Numbered from the stretch's first letter, positions 10,013 to 19,024 are shown. The stretch: DNA of 64,000 bases from Streptomyces sp. NBC_00193 (GCF_026342735.1 NZ_JAPEMM010000002.1:62001-126000); one strand, 5' to 3'. Notes: a model not told the origin generated them from the sequence alone. A program made the numbers and translations.

Positions 10013-10138
10013 CTGGCACTGCTTCCTCTGGGCTCTCACGTCCCAGTCTCCAGGTGTCCACGATCAAGGGGAAGCTTCAGTGTCGCCGTCACCCCGCTTC
10101 ATCACCACGCAGAGAGTCGTCTAACACCTGGGGCGGGG

Positions 10139-10753
10139 TCAGCGATATGGGCTCCAGCGACCGAAACGAGCCATCAACTTCCGTGCAGCGTCCTCCTCCA
10201 GCCCGAGAGCAGCGGCGGCCTGTGCGGTGTCCAGGTCGTTCGCGGTGCCGCGGGCAGCCCAGTAGCCGACCCGCTCCGCGGTGACCTCCAACCGGCGAGC
10301 CGCCCGTACGGCCGCGACCGGGGAGGTCCGGGTCAGCTTGTCGATCTCCTCTTCCAAGCGCTCCAGCAGCGTGGTGACCGTCTCCGGCAGAGGGATAGTG
10401 GTCGCCTCTACCTGTTCCGTGTGCCCGTCCCAGTCTTCGAGGCAGGCATCCGCCTGGTCCTCCCCACCGTCGTCCAAGTCCTGGTCGTCGCCGATCGCCT
10501 CCCATTCCAGACGGTGCTCGGGGCCGGCCCAGCCACAGGAGCACACCGCGCGCAGCGCGGCCGCACGCGGGACGTGGGCCCATCGGCCGTCGTAGACGGA
10601 CCACTGTGAGACGGCCTGCCCACCCGGTCCGGAACCGCTGTCGAAGTAGACGGGGTCCGGGACGGTGCCGTCGGACAGGAGCACCCCGACCGCACCCGTG
10701 TGGGAGGAGCCGAACTCCTCCGTCGTCCATGTTTCCCGCCTGCCCTCGCCCAT
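10139..10753 (-). CDS. Hypothetical protein with N-terminal Cys motif and C-terminal helical region
   Basis: 204 aa from ATG 10753 (MGEGRRETWTTEEFGSSHTG). The open frame extends 18 codons upstream to 10807, but there it translates a perfect hairpin, so the internal ATG is preferred. Residues about 30-70 include a VCSCGWAG motif, half a possible zinc site; the C-terminal third (ERLEEEIDKLTRTSPVAAVRAARRLEV then AAAALGLEEDAARKLMARFG) is helical and ends in a helix-turn-helix-like segment. I do not know the family. A truncated paralogue with almost the same first 30 residues lies at 17480-17624. Confidence 0.65.
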   Translation of the reverse strand: MGEGRRETWTTEEFGSSHTGAVGVLLSDGTVPDPVYFDSGSGPGGQAVSQWSVYDGRWAHVPRAAALRAVCSCGWAGPEHRLEWEAIGDDQDLDDGGEDQADACLEDWDGHTEQVEATTIPLPETVTTLLERLEEEIDKLTRTSPVAAVRAARRLEVTAERVGYWAARGTANDLDTAQAAAALGLEEDAARKLMARFGRWSPYR

Positions 10754-10783
10754 GAGACTCCTCAAGCCGGCTGTCCTGCAGTT

Positions 10784-10811
10784 TCCGGTGCCACCGGCTG
10801 GTGGCACCGGA
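10784..10811. promoter_or_regulatory. Perfect 12-bp hairpin upstream of the 10753 gene
   Basis: TCCGGTGCCACC, loop GGCT, GGTGGCACCGGA. It sits about 30 bases upstream of the preferred start, where a leader hairpin or operator could control expression. It could instead be the end of a neighbouring transcript. Confidence 0.4.
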
Positions 10812-11014
10812 CAGACGACGATGCCGCAGCCCGACCGGCCGGCGGAGCGAAATCCATGAACAGGTCACGTGCCCGGAGCCGGTGGGGTTCACGGAGTACA
10901 CGGCCATCTGGGTGGCAGCAGGAGCAGGTGGTCCAATGCCCCGCTGCCCATACCGGCAGAGCGGGCATGGATGGCGCAGCCATTGCCCCCCCTTGCTGTG
11001 AGCAGCGAGCGTCA

Positions 11015-11290
11015 ATGCTGGAGCGCACCTGGCTCAAGAAGCAGACCGAGATCACGTTCGTCCTGCCCGCCGGCCATCCGGCCGGTGAGGTCAGCGTCGT
11101 CGGTGACTTCACCGACTGGCAGCCCGGTCCCCACCCGCTGGCCGAGCAATCCGACGGGAGCCGGTCGGTCACGGTCACCCTGCCGGTGAGCCAGCACCAC
11201 CAGTTCCGCTACCTCGCCGACGGCGGCCACTGCCTCGATGAAGAGGAAGCGGACGGCCACGACGGCTGCAACAGCCTCCTGCACACCTGA
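11015..11290 (+). CDS. Stand-alone CBM48/isoamylase early-set domain protein
   Basis: 91 aa from ATG 11015 (MLERTWLKKQTEITFVLP). The fold markers are clear: ITFVLPAGHPAGEVSVVGDFTDWQPGPHPL and HQFRYLADGGHCLDEEEADG match the glycogen-binding domain shared by isoamylase, branching enzyme and AMPK beta. The catalytic part is absent and the length fits a single domain, so this is a small carbohydrate-binding protein rather than an enzyme fragment. Similar short proteins occur in Streptomyces next to stress genes, here next to remnants of PRC-barrel and CBS genes. Role unknown. Confidence 0.8.
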   Translation: MLERTWLKKQTEITFVLPAGHPAGEVSVVGDFTDWQPGPHPLAEQSDGSRSVTVTLPVSQHHQFRYLADGGHCLDEEEADGHDGCNSLLHT

Positions 11291-11333
11291 CCCGCCGTAG
11301 CCAGCGGGCACTCACTCATGAAGGAGAACTCGT

Positions 11334-11600
11334 ATGGCTGACATGTGGAGCTACAGCCCCGACGCGCACTACACACCCGGCACCAGCCTGGTCGGGCCCG
11401 TGGATCTTCGGCAAGGAAGTCCTCATCCCCGCCGGCACCGTCGTCCGCGTCGACGTGAAGGAGAAGGAGATCCAGGTCAGCCTCTCCAAGGACCAGATCA
11501 ACGACTCCCCCGAATACGACAAGGACAAGCACCGGGGCGACGCCGCCTACCGCGACCAGCTCGGCCAGTACTACGGCCGCGGCGGCACGTCGGCTAGCCG
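11334..11600 (+). pseudogene. PRC-barrel domain protein with internal deletion
   Basis: The start is intact (MADMWSYSPDAHYTPGTSLVG) and a second frame contains the end of the domain (PWIFGKEVLIPAGTVVRVDV, SLSKDQINDSPEYDKDKH, YRDQLGQYYGR). The roughly 30-residue middle of the barrel is missing and the frame changes at about 11400. The natural C-terminus also runs on into unrelated sequence. The gene is therefore a remnant of a stress-type PRC-barrel protein. Confidence 0.65.
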
Positions 11601-11628
11601 CACATGTAGCGCAGGCGTTGGGTACGGG

Positions 11629-11860
11629 TCAGTCCTGAGAGACGACCTGGAGCAGGTCGCCGACCTTCGCGTCCGGCATCGCACGGGCGACGTCCGCGAA
11701 CGCGACGATGCCAAGCAGCGTGTGCCCATCGATGACCGGCAGCCGACGCACCTGGTGCTCACTCATGACGCGCAGGATCTCCTCCGCGTCGTCGTCGGCG
11801 CCGGCCGCACCGAGACGATCGAGATCAACTCGTTCCTGCAGGAACGGCCGGTCACGACGG
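11629..11860 (-). pseudogene. C-terminal fragment of a CBS-domain protein
   Basis: The reading frame ending at 11629 contains one CBS motif (DDDAEEILRVMSEHQVRRLPVIDG, then LLGIVAFADVARAMPDAKVGDLL). The N-terminal CBS domain and the start are missing; upstream of about 11860 the sequence is unrelated and includes the hairpin at 11863-11905. CBS pairs bind adenine nucleotides, but half a pair is unlikely to work. Confidence 0.7.
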
Positions 11861-11862
11861 AC

Positions 11863-11905
11863 GGGAGGGGCGGTGCGCACCGCACGGTGTGCACCGCCCC
11901 TCCCC
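11863..11905. terminator. Hairpin terminator downstream of the 11922-13607 gene
   Basis: A G/C-rich inverted repeat (GGGAGGGGCGGTGCGCAC and its near-complement ending in CACCGCCCCTCCC) lies just beyond the stop codon of the minus-strand secreted-protein gene. There is no T run, as is common in Streptomyces terminators. Confidence 0.6.
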
Positions 11906-11921
11906 CGTTTCCGCGGGTGGA

Positions 11922-13607
11922 TCAGCCCACCTGGTACTTGCCCTGCACGTCGACGATCATGTCGACGCTCTTCCACCCCTGGTTCCAGAGGTCCACGTGC
12001 ATGCCCTGGCCGATGGTCGTCTGCACCAGGTTCGGCACGGTCGCGCCGGCCGTCCAGTTCAGGGCCGAGGAGACGGGACGTTCCGGCATGGTCGCGGTGC
12101 CGGCCTTGTAGTCGGACCACTGGTTGTGGTCGGCGGCGACCGACAGGAAGCCCACCTCGGTGGTGTTGGTCACCGTGGCGTTGAGCACCCAGCCGACGAC
12201 GGGGGCCAGGTCCTCATCGTGCGGCAGGTAGACCGGCAGGTACGAACGGGCCGGGACCGGTCCGGACTTCTTGTCGGCCCACCACTTGTCCTTGCGGGTG
12301 TCCATGGCCCGGTACGGCACCCAGGCGGGCACGTAGGCGGCCTGGCTGTCGGCGCCGTAGTAGCCGACGACGTCGACGACCACGTCGGTCGACATCCAGC
12401 TCCCGTTGCGGATGGTGATCTTCCCGTCGGCGCCGACCGGCACGATCACCGAGTTGGCCACCGTCTGCTCGGGAGCGAAGTTCACGCTCGACGTGGCGGG
12501 AACCGGCTGACCGGCGGGGTAGGCGGTCAGGTGGCCGCTTTGCCACGGGTTGGTGACGGTCAGGTTGAGCGCCACGGCGGTGGCGCCCTTCGGCACGCGC
12601 CCGGTCCCGGCGATCGCGACGTCGACGGTGCCGTACTCGGGGATCCGGCCACCGATGCGCTCACGCGTGTCCAGGACGCGGGTCGGGTTCAGCGCGGTGT
12701 AGCCGCCGGCCTCCGACGCCGTGAAGTAGCCGGTGACGTCCGCGAGCAGATCGACCGACTCCCAGCCACCGTTGAAGAGGTGGACGAAGCCGTCCGCGCC
12801 GACGTTCGCGATCACCAGGTTCGGGACGCTCTGGCCCGCCAGGTAGTTCACGTTCGAGGTCTGGACCGTCTCGGCCAGGCCCTTGTCCGACTGGACCGAT
12901 ACGTGGCCCGGGCCCCTGGTGTTGGTGACGGTCACGTTGAGGACCACCGCGCGGACCCCGGCGGGCACGTCGGCGGCGCCCGCGACCTTCAGAGCCACCG
13001 AGCTGCGCCCCGCGACCTTGGCCTGCTTGGCGCCGACGCCGGCACGGGTGTCCAGCAGCCGGGTGGGCGCGTGCGGGGTGAACTCGGTACCCCTGGTGAC
13101 GTACTTGAGCTCGTTCACGGCCTGGACGCCGTGCGTGGTGTCCTTCACCGTGACCTTGATCATGTACGAGCCGAGCGCGTACCCGTGCGAGAAGTCCCAG
13201 CGCTCGGAACCCTGCCTCGCAGCGCCCTTGCCCTCGGTCTTCGTCCCGTCACCCCAGTCGACGGTGATGTCGAGCTCGGCGTCCTCGCTCGTGACGAGGA
13301 CCGACAGATCCATCTGGTGTGCGGTGGCGGAGGAGGCTTCCAGCGCGATCGCGGGAGATGCGGCGCTCAGTTTGCCCTGAGCCCCCGCCGCCCTGCTCCC
13401 CGCGCCGGCCAGCGGCGTGACGACCGTACGGTCGGCGGAACTGCGGACGGACTCGCTCTCGGGCCCCCCGGCCTCGAGCGGACCAAGGTCGGGCTGGGCC
13501 GCTCCGGGACCGCCCGGAGCGGCCGGAGCCGCCTGTGCGATGCCCGGAAGGAGTCCCACCCCTGCTGCCACGAAGGCAGCCGAAACTATGAGTCGGCGAT
13601 TGCGCAC
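11922..13607 (-). CDS. Secreted PKD-like and triplicated-repeat protein (paralogue A)
   Basis: 561 aa from GTG 13607. Residues 1-26 are a signal peptide ending in AQA. A PKD-like stretch follows (LDITVDWGDGTKTEGKG about 112-128). Then three related modules of about 125 residues begin at PTRLLDTR (181), PTRVLDTR (about 306) and RAMDTRKD (about 435); each holds a VVLNVTVTNT-type strand, an S-x-N-x-x-x-GQ-VPN-V turn and ends VDLLADVTGYF or similar. A predicted extracellular beta-rich protein of unknown role. It is divergent from a close paralogue at 14867-16582, and both starts share the sequence GGGGGGCCGGTGCG. Confidence 0.8.
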   Translation of the reverse strand: MRNRRLIVSAAFVAAGVGLLPGIAQAAPAAPGGPGAAQPDLGPLEAGGPESESVRSSADRTVVTPLAGAGSRAAGAQGKLSAASPAIALEASSATAHQMDLSVLVTSEDAELDITVDWGDGTKTEGKGAARQGSERWDFSHGYALGSYMIKVTVKDTTHGVQAVNELKYVTRGTEFTPHAPTRLLDTRAGVGAKQAKVAGRSSVALKVAGAADVPAGVRAVVLNVTVTNTRGPGHVSVQSDKGLAETVQTSNVNYLAGQSVPNLVIANVGADGFVHLFNGGWESVDLLADVTGYFTASEAGGYTALNPTRVLDTRERIGGRIPEYGTVDVAIAGTGRVPKGATAVALNLTVTNPWQSGHLTAYPAGQPVPATSSVNFAPEQTVANSVIVPVGADGKITIRNGSWMSTDVVVDVVGYYGADSQAAYVPAWVPYRAMDTRKDKWWADKKSGPVPARSYLPVYLPHDEDLAPVVGWVLNATVTNTTEVGFLSVAADHNQWSDYKAGTATMPERPVSSALNWTAGATVPNLVQTTIGQGMHVDLWNQGWKSVDMIVDVQGKYQVG

Positions 13608-13849
13608 CGGCCCCCCACTTCTGTTGATGCCGATCGAACTTTGCGATCATAACCACCGCACACAACCCCTTTCCGGCCATGCCCCGCGGCGGGATGTGCT
13701 CCGCCTGCCCGCGAACCCCGTACTGATCACGGAACCGGGATGCGTCGGCGCCCAGAAAGGCGGCGGGTGGTCAACGCACGCGTCACCGAGGATCGGTGGC
13801 GCTCAACGCGGCGCACGGGACCTTGATCGCGTGGCTGAGGGCGGCCTGC

Positions 13850-14289
13850 TAGTCGTCGCGAAGGCGACGGCCGGGGTGGTGGCACGTAGTCCTGCGGCGA
13901 TGCGGTAGCGAAGCCATTGGTCGTGCGGGCCAGCCGGGACGTCGTCGATGAGCTGGGCGGCGGACTCGAAGTGTTCGCAGGCCTGCTCGATCTAGCCCAG
14001 GTACCGGTGGGCTCGGGCCATGTTGCCGCAAGTGAGGCGCAATAGCCGCGGACACGGTCGTCGCCGACCTTGTCGGCCCGGTTCAGGCATTCCTGGTCCA
14101 GTGCAGAGTCTCTTGTGGGGTGGGCTGGTGCCGGGCGAGGTAGTGCGCGGCGAGGCAGGCGTCGTAGTCATCCTCGGCCGCTTCCCACGTTTGAAGGAAC
14201 AGGTCCCGCGCTCGGACATCCGGTCCTCTGGCCTCGGCCTGCATGCCCTGCACGCACAGCTGCACGACGATGTCCTCGGGGTTGGTCAT
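13850..14289 (-). pseudogene. Decayed TPR-type protein
   Basis: The start is clear (ATG 14289, MTNPEDIVVQLCVQGMQAEARG, DDYDACLAAHYLARHQPTPQETL). Homologous-looking segments then continue in other frames (RLTCGNMARAHRYLG, EHFESAAQLIDDVPAGPHDQWLRYRI) down to about 13850. There are at least two frameshifts and a stop. In Streptomyces such short tetratricopeptide-like proteins are usually 130-150 aa, so this is nearly full length but broken. It lies between the two divergent secreted paralogues. Confidence 0.6.
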
Positions 14290-14667
14290 GGTTGTCCTGA
14301 GGTGATGAGTTTGCGGCAGGTCCAGCCACCTCGACCCGTGCTCCTCCGGCCAAGGCCTCCCGCTGCAGGGCGGAGGTGATGGTGTTGATCTGCCCCCACT
14401 AGCCGTACTGGTGCAGGTTCACCCCGCAGGTCTACGCCCGGTGCAGAGCCGTCTCGATCGTGTCGATGCCCTTGGCCGGCGTGGCACCGGCCCCGTGGAT
14501 GGCGGCGATGCTGCGTGCCTTGTGTGCCTCCATCCGTACGTACTCCCTGGCGACGGGGCCGCCACCCACAGCGGCATCACCCTCACCTGCGCCGCAGACT
14601 CCATCAGCCTGTCGAACTCCTCGTTGGTATCAACTGCCCCTGCCCCTCGGAGGCGGCGTGACCGCAC

Positions 14668-14748
14668 GGCGTCGTGGACTTCTGGGACCAGCGCTCCGGC
14701 GATGACGACCTCATCGTCGACCGCTTCGGGTACTACGAGTCCAAGTAG
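14668..14748 (+). pseudogene. 3' remnant of a third copy of the secreted repeat protein
   Basis: The last 26 codons read GVVDFWDQRSGDDDLIVDRF GYYESK and a TAG stop, matching the C-terminus of the downstream paralogue (GIVDFWNQGWSGIDLIVDLA GYYQTV). The rest is unrecognisable; weak traces may extend upstream to about 14540. From 14290 to 14667 I see no other gene. Confidence 0.5.
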
Positions 14749-14866
14749 CGGCAGCCGTATCCGTACAACCAAAGGTCCCGCCCGATCGTCAGACCGGGCG
14801 GAGCCTTCGCGCTTCCGTGTGCTCAGCGCCCACGTATTCGAATCCGTAAGAGAAAATGGGGGGCCG

Positions 14867-16582
14867 GTGCGTCATCACCGACTCGTAGTTTCCGCTGCCC
14901 TTGTGGCGGCTGGTATCGGACTCCTGCCGGGCATCGCGCAGGCGGCCGGCCCTGCCGTTCCTGCGGCGCAGGGAGCGTCCTCGGCCGGGGCCACCCCGGA
15001 CGCGGAGCAGAAGCTCAAGGGCAGGACGTTCAGTAGCCCGGCCGACCGTACGGTGTCCACGGCGCCGTCCGGTGCCAAGGCCGGGGGGACCGCACGGACG
15101 CAGGGGGCGCCCGTCGCGGGGGACCAGCACCTCTCGGCCGACCTGTACGCGACGGGTGAGGGCGCGCACACGATCGACCTGCGGACCATCGTGTCCGCTC
15201 GGGAGTACGCCCTGGTCGACGTCACGATCGCATGGGGCGACGGGACCACGGACACCTTCAACACCAGCGTCATGCCCTTCGGCACCGACCTGCGCCACAC
15301 CAAGCACAAGTACGCGGCCATCGGGTCGTACGACGTCAAGGTCACGGTGATGGACCCCACGACCGGCGCCGAGGGGGTCAACGGGCTGACCTTCGTCACC
15401 AATGGGACCGAGTTCACCGCGCACGAGCCCACCCGGCTGCTGGACAGCCGTGAGGGCATCGGCACCGGGCGGGCCAAGGTCGGCGCGCGCACGTCGGTGG
15501 CTCTCAAGGTGGCGGGCACCGCGAAGGTGCCCGCAGGGGTCACCTCGGTGGTCCTGAACGTCACCGTCACCAACACCACGGCGGCCGGCCACATCTCGGT
15601 CGCCCGGGACAAAGAACTGGCGGAGGGGGCCGAGACCTCCAGCCTGAACTACGTGGCGGGCCAGTCCGTTCCGAACCTGGTGATCGCACCGGTGGGCGAT
15701 GACGGGTACGTGCACCTGTTCAACGCGGGCTGGGCGTCGGTCGACCTGCTGGCCGACGTCACCGGCTACTTCACTCCGTCGAAGGCGGCCGGCTACGGCC
15801 CGGTGACCCCGACCCGTATCGTGGACACCCGCGAGGACCTGGGCACCGCAAAGGGCCAGGTCGCCGGGTACGGCTCCTTCGGCGTGCAGATCGCCGGGCG
15901 CGGGGGCGTGCCCCAGGGCGCCACCGCGGTCGCGCTCAACCTGACCGTCACCAACCCGCGCTCGGCCGGGCACCTGACCGCCTACCCGGCCGGGAAGGCC
16001 GCCCCGACCACCTCCAACCTGAACTTCACCGCCGGCCAGACCGTCGCCAATGCGGTCATCGTGCCGATCGGCGCCGACGGGAAGATCAACATCCGCAACG
16101 GCGGCTGGAACCCGGCCGACGTGGTCCTGGACGTCGTCGGGTACTACACCCCGGCGAGCCGCTCCGCCTTCGTGTCCGCCTGGGTGCCCTTGCGGACCCT
16201 GGACACGCGCGTGAACTACAGCTGGGGCCTGCGCCCGGCCGGGCAGGTGCCGGCCCGAAAGCCCGAGGTGATGCGGTTCGAAGGCGACACGCACACCCCC
16301 GAGGTCGACGCCTGGGCCGTGAACACCACGGTCACGAACACGACCGGCGACGGCTTCCTGTCGGTGGCCCCGGACCCGAACTTCTGGTCCGACTACGAGA
16401 ACGGCACGGCCGTCGCACCGAAGCGGCCGGTGTCCTCGGCCCTGAACTGGACGGCCGGCGGCACCGTCCCGAACTTGGTGCAGACGCCCGGTGGCAAGGG
16501 CGGCATCGTCGACTTCTGGAACCAGGGCTGGTCGGGCATCGACCTGATCGTCGACCTGGCCGGCTACTACCAGACGGTCTGA
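14867..16582 (+). CDS. Secreted PKD-like and triplicated-repeat protein (paralogue B)
   Basis: 571 aa from GTG 14867 (RHHRLVVSAALVAAGIGLLP, signal peptide ending AQA). The open frame runs upstream to 14411 but only this start gives a signal peptide and matches paralogue A. Same architecture: PKD-like WGDGTTDTFN around residue 123, then modules beginning PTRLLDSR (about 188), PTRIVDTR (about 315) and LRTLDTR (about 443). It shares most positions with paralogue A, including VPNLVI and LLADVTGYFT. Expected to be exported, probably a surface or matrix protein; no enzyme motif is visible. A strong hairpin follows the stop. Confidence 0.82.
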   Translation: MRHHRLVVSAALVAAGIGLLPGIAQAAGPAVPAAQGASSAGATPDAEQKLKGRTFSSPADRTVSTAPSGAKAGGTARTQGAPVAGDQHLSADLYATGEGAHTIDLRTIVSAREYALVDVTIAWGDGTTDTFNTSVMPFGTDLRHTKHKYAAIGSYDVKVTVMDPTTGAEGVNGLTFVTNGTEFTAHEPTRLLDSREGIGTGRAKVGARTSVALKVAGTAKVPAGVTSVVLNVTVTNTTAAGHISVARDKELAEGAETSSLNYVAGQSVPNLVIAPVGDDGYVHLFNAGWASVDLLADVTGYFTPSKAAGYGPVTPTRIVDTREDLGTAKGQVAGYGSFGVQIAGRGGVPQGATAVALNLTVTNPRSAGHLTAYPAGKAAPTTSNLNFTAGQTVANAVIVPIGADGKINIRNGGWNPADVVLDVVGYYTPASRSAFVSAWVPLRTLDTRVNYSWGLRPAGQVPARKPEVMRFEGDTHTPEVDAWAVNTTVTNTTGDGFLSVAPDPNFWSDYENGTAVAPKRPVSSALNWTAGGTVPNLVQTPGGKGGIVDFWNQGWSGIDLIVDLAGYYQTV

Positions 16583-16589
16583 GCACGGG

Positions 16590-16630
16590 GAATGGGCGCT
16601 GTCGCCGTACGGCGGGAACAGCGCCCATTC
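16590..16630 (+). terminator. Perfect 13-bp hairpin terminator after paralogue B
   Basis: GAATGGGCGCTGT at 16590-16602 pairs exactly with ACAGCGCCCATTC at 16618-16630, eight bases after the stop codon. Confidence 0.75.
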
Positions 16631-16929
16631 CTGTGTGCCCTGAGCGTGGCCTGAGCCCGTTCCTACGTGACCTGAGCCCGTCGGACCCTCGTCTTCGTGT
16701 CGCGTCTGCCGTGCCCGCTGCAAGCCCGGACCGGGCCCGCACGCTACGGCCCTGCCGGGCCCGGCGGCACCAGAGCTACCGGGCACGTCCCGTGCCCCTG
16801 ACCCGTGAGACCTGCTGCCGGTGGTCAGGAACAGCGGCCTCCGTCGAGGCCGGCTGACCGGGAGCCGCGGCGGCGGGCGGGTCATGGAGCGGGCACGGGC
16901 CGCCGCCGGAGAGACCCTCACCCGCAGCG

Positions 16930-17370
16930 CGGCCGGCGAGCGGTCGCCCGGTGCGCGGCCAACCTGTTCGAAGGTCTCCTCCTCCTCCTCCTCCTCCTCC
17001 GGCGGCGGCGGCGGCGCCGACGCCGGCGCCTGGAGCCGCTCGCGTACAAGGGCGGGAGCGTGGGGGGCGGCGATCAGGAGGTCGCCGAGCGCGGCCACGC
17101 ATTGGCTCCTTCCGCCTGCCCGCCACAGCCCAACAAGGCAGGCGCCTTCCTGATCCGGACCTCCCCGCGCGCCCAGCCGTCCTCGCCGAGCGGCATGTCG
17201 AAGTGCTTGCCGAGGCACGGGAGCAACAAGTCGGAGGAAAAGGTGCTGCCGGAGAGCCAGACCGGATGCTCGCCTCGGCGGCGCGGGCCCGGGCAGCGCG
17301 ACCTCGTGCCCGACGAGGACACCTTCGTCGTCGCGGTGCTCACGCGCACGAAGGCCGTAGCGCGTAGCCC
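16930..17370 (-). pseudogene. Remnant of an unidentified gene with a Pro5-Glu8 tract
   Basis: On the minus strand one frame reads PVWLSGSTFSSDLLLPCLGK and GEDGWARGEVRIRKAPALLG, and after about 17095 a second frame continues LGDLLIAAPHAPALVRERL then five Pro and eight Glu. The two parts look like one frameshifted coding remnant. The Pro/Glu tract is made by runs of CGG and CCT triplets at 16978-17019. I do not recognise the family. No other gene is apparent from 16631 to 17479. Confidence 0.3.
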
Positions 17371-17479
17371 CTTCAGGAGTCGGTGCCGCTGTCGGCGAGC
17401 GCGCTGTACCCGGCTCGGAGGCGCCTGAGGCTCACCGCCCCGCTGTCCTTTCCTACCCGGCACGCTTCCCGCAAAGGGG

Positions 17480-17624
17480 AAGGATCGATCACGCGGGGGT
17501 GCGGGCGGCCCGCCGCCTCGAACCGGTCCGGGACGGTTCCGTCGGCCAGGAGGACTCCGGCCGCTCCCGAGTGGGAGGAGCCGAACTCCTCCGTCGTCCA
17601 TGTCTCGCGTCTGCCCTCGCCCAT
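17480..17624 (-). pseudogene. Truncated copy of the 10139-10753 gene
   Basis: From ATG 17624 the first 30 residues (MGEGRRETWTTEEFGSSHSG, VLLADGTVPD) are nearly those of the gene at 10753. Similarity then ends at about 17530-17480 and the frame runs into unrelated sequence. The DNA just upstream of the start is also partly alike. Between 17625 and 17942 I see no gene. Confidence 0.6.
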
Positions 17625-17942
17625 GGCACTTCCTCCCGGTCATCCGAACCGCGATGCCCGACGCCCACCAGCCAGCGGCACCGGCCAGAAGCTGAAACTC
17701 ACCAGCAAAGCCATGCTGACCGACTTCGAGGCAGCCGCCATCACCGCAGGCGTGCCCCGGGCCCGTGGCTGCTGCCGGATCCAGGGGGCCGGCTCCCAGC
17801 CGTGATGCCAAGCCAGAATCCGCCTGTGGGTTCGAATCGTTGTGACATCATGACGCCACAGCGACTGGCGGCCCGGATGGAAGCAACCATGAGGGAGCGG
17901 TCTGCGGGGGCCGGCCGCCTGGGTGCCCGCTGAGGAGCTGTC

Positions 17943-18740
17943 ATGAATGCCTTCTCGAATGTGGACGGCAGCGGGCGCGGCCAGGAACTGATCGACTACC
18001 TCGATCAAGTCGACCATGCCCTGCGCGCGCCGCACGGGCCGAAGCAGAGACTGCGTGCGGGCCTTGTCCCGACGCCCGGCGGCCGGGTCCTGGACCTGGG
18101 GTGTGGCGCCGGACACGAGCTGGTGCAGCTGGAGTCCGACGGCATGCGCGCGTACGGCGTGGATGCCAGTGCCGCGATGCTGGCCGCGAGCCGGGCCCGC
18201 CTGCAATCCCTGGGGCACCCGGCGAGGCTGGTCCGTGCCGACGCCCAGCGCCTGCCCTTCGCTGGCGGGTACTTCGACGGATGCCGGATCGAGCGCGTGC
18301 TGCAGCACGTGGCCGACCCGGCGGCCGTACTGGCCCAGACCCACCGGGTACTGCGACCGGGTGCCGTCATCGGGATTCTCGAGCCGGACTGGGCCTCCCT
18401 CACCCTTTCCTCCCACGACAGTGAGACGGCACGGGCAGTGGCCGACCAGGCCGGTCGGCACATCCCGCACCGGGACATCGGAAGGCACCTGCGCAGACTC
18501 CTGGCCCACAGCGGCTTCGATCAGATACACGTCGAGGTCGAGCTCATGGTCTACAACACCGTCGAAGAGCTCTCCCGCATCATCTCCCTCGAACACATCA
18601 CCAACCAGGCCCGCGACACCGGCCGCGTCGAGCCCGCCCTCGCCACAGCCTTCCTCAACGAACAGCACACACTGTCGGCAGCCCGGGCCTTCCACGCCAC
18701 ACTCCACCGATCCACCCTCGCCTGGGCACGCCGCCCCTGA
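17943..18740 (+). CDS. Class I SAM-dependent methyltransferase
   Basis: 265 aa from ATG 17943, preceded by GAGGAGC about 10 bases upstream. Motif I is VLDLGCGAGHELVQLE (about residues 49-64), followed by YGVDASAAMLAASRARL (acidic residue for the ribose), RADAQRLPFAGGYFDGCRIE (motif II/III region) and LAQTHRVLRPGAVIGILEPD. This is the UbiE/Methyltransf_11 type acting on a small molecule; the substrate cannot be told. It stands alone between a decayed duplication and the gyrase-like gene. Confidence 0.88.
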   Translation: MNAFSNVDGSGRGQELIDYLDQVDHALRAPHGPKQRLRAGLVPTPGGRVLDLGCGAGHELVQLESDGMRAYGVDASAAMLAASRARLQSLGHPARLVRADAQRLPFAGGYFDGCRIERVLQHVADPAAVLAQTHRVLRPGAVIGILEPDWASLTLSSHDSETARAVADQAGRHIPHRDIGRHLRRLLAHSGFDQIHVEVELMVYNTVEELSRIISLEHITNQARDTGRVEPALATAFLNEQHTLSAARAFHATLHRSTLAWARRP

Positions 18741-19024
18741 TCCGAAGACGCAGTACAGCGGCGCAGAGGCAGGAGTCACAACAGGCCGGCGTGCAGCACG
18801 GCAACGCTGACGGCGCGGCCGTACGCGCTGCTGGAGCATGACCCACGACCTGCTCGCCGACGCCCTCGCCCACACTCACTCCAAGGGCCGCTGACGCTGC
18901 CGCGGTTGATTCATCCTGCGCTCGGTGCAGGGGTACCGAGCTCCGAAGCGGCAGGTCAGCGGCCCCTCCACCCTGCCCCTCCCGACTCCCTTCCCGGGAA
19001 CCGACAGGGGTGGTTCGCGGCTGC

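Larger units (their letters stand above)
8772..10079. mobile_element. IS3-family insertion sequence, complete
   Basis: 1308 bp with imperfect terminal inverted repeats: left TGAAGTTTCCCCATGATCTT from 8772, and right (read inwards from 10079) TGAAGCTTCCCCTTGATCGT. It carries overlapping orfA and orfB on the minus strand. I see no 3-4 bp target duplication (flanks ctt and gtg), and the primase gene it cuts does not resume on the other side. The flanks have therefore been rearranged after or during insertion. Confidence 0.85.

Noticed and set aside
8772..10079. Target-site duplication for the IS3 element
   Set aside because: The three bases on each side differ, and shifting the borders by one or two bases does not produce a match.
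12214..12546. Extra frames inside the secreted paralogue A
   Set aside because: They overlap a clear gene, have no ribosome site and show shadow composition.
16978..17019. CCT and CGG triplet runs as a possible regulatory microsatellite
   Set aside because: Triplets keep the frame and simply encode Glu and Pro runs in a decayed gene on the minus strand.
14789..17218. Minus-strand open frame of 809 codons opposite the secreted paralogue B
   Set aside because: It is Arg/Gly/Val-rich without motifs and covers the well-supported plus-strand gene; a typical high-GC antisense shadow. Only a short part near 16930-17095 looks protein-like.
17820..17850. Sequence GGGTTCGAATCG, like the T-arm of a tRNA
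   Set aside because: No matching acceptor, D or anticodon arms can be formed around it.
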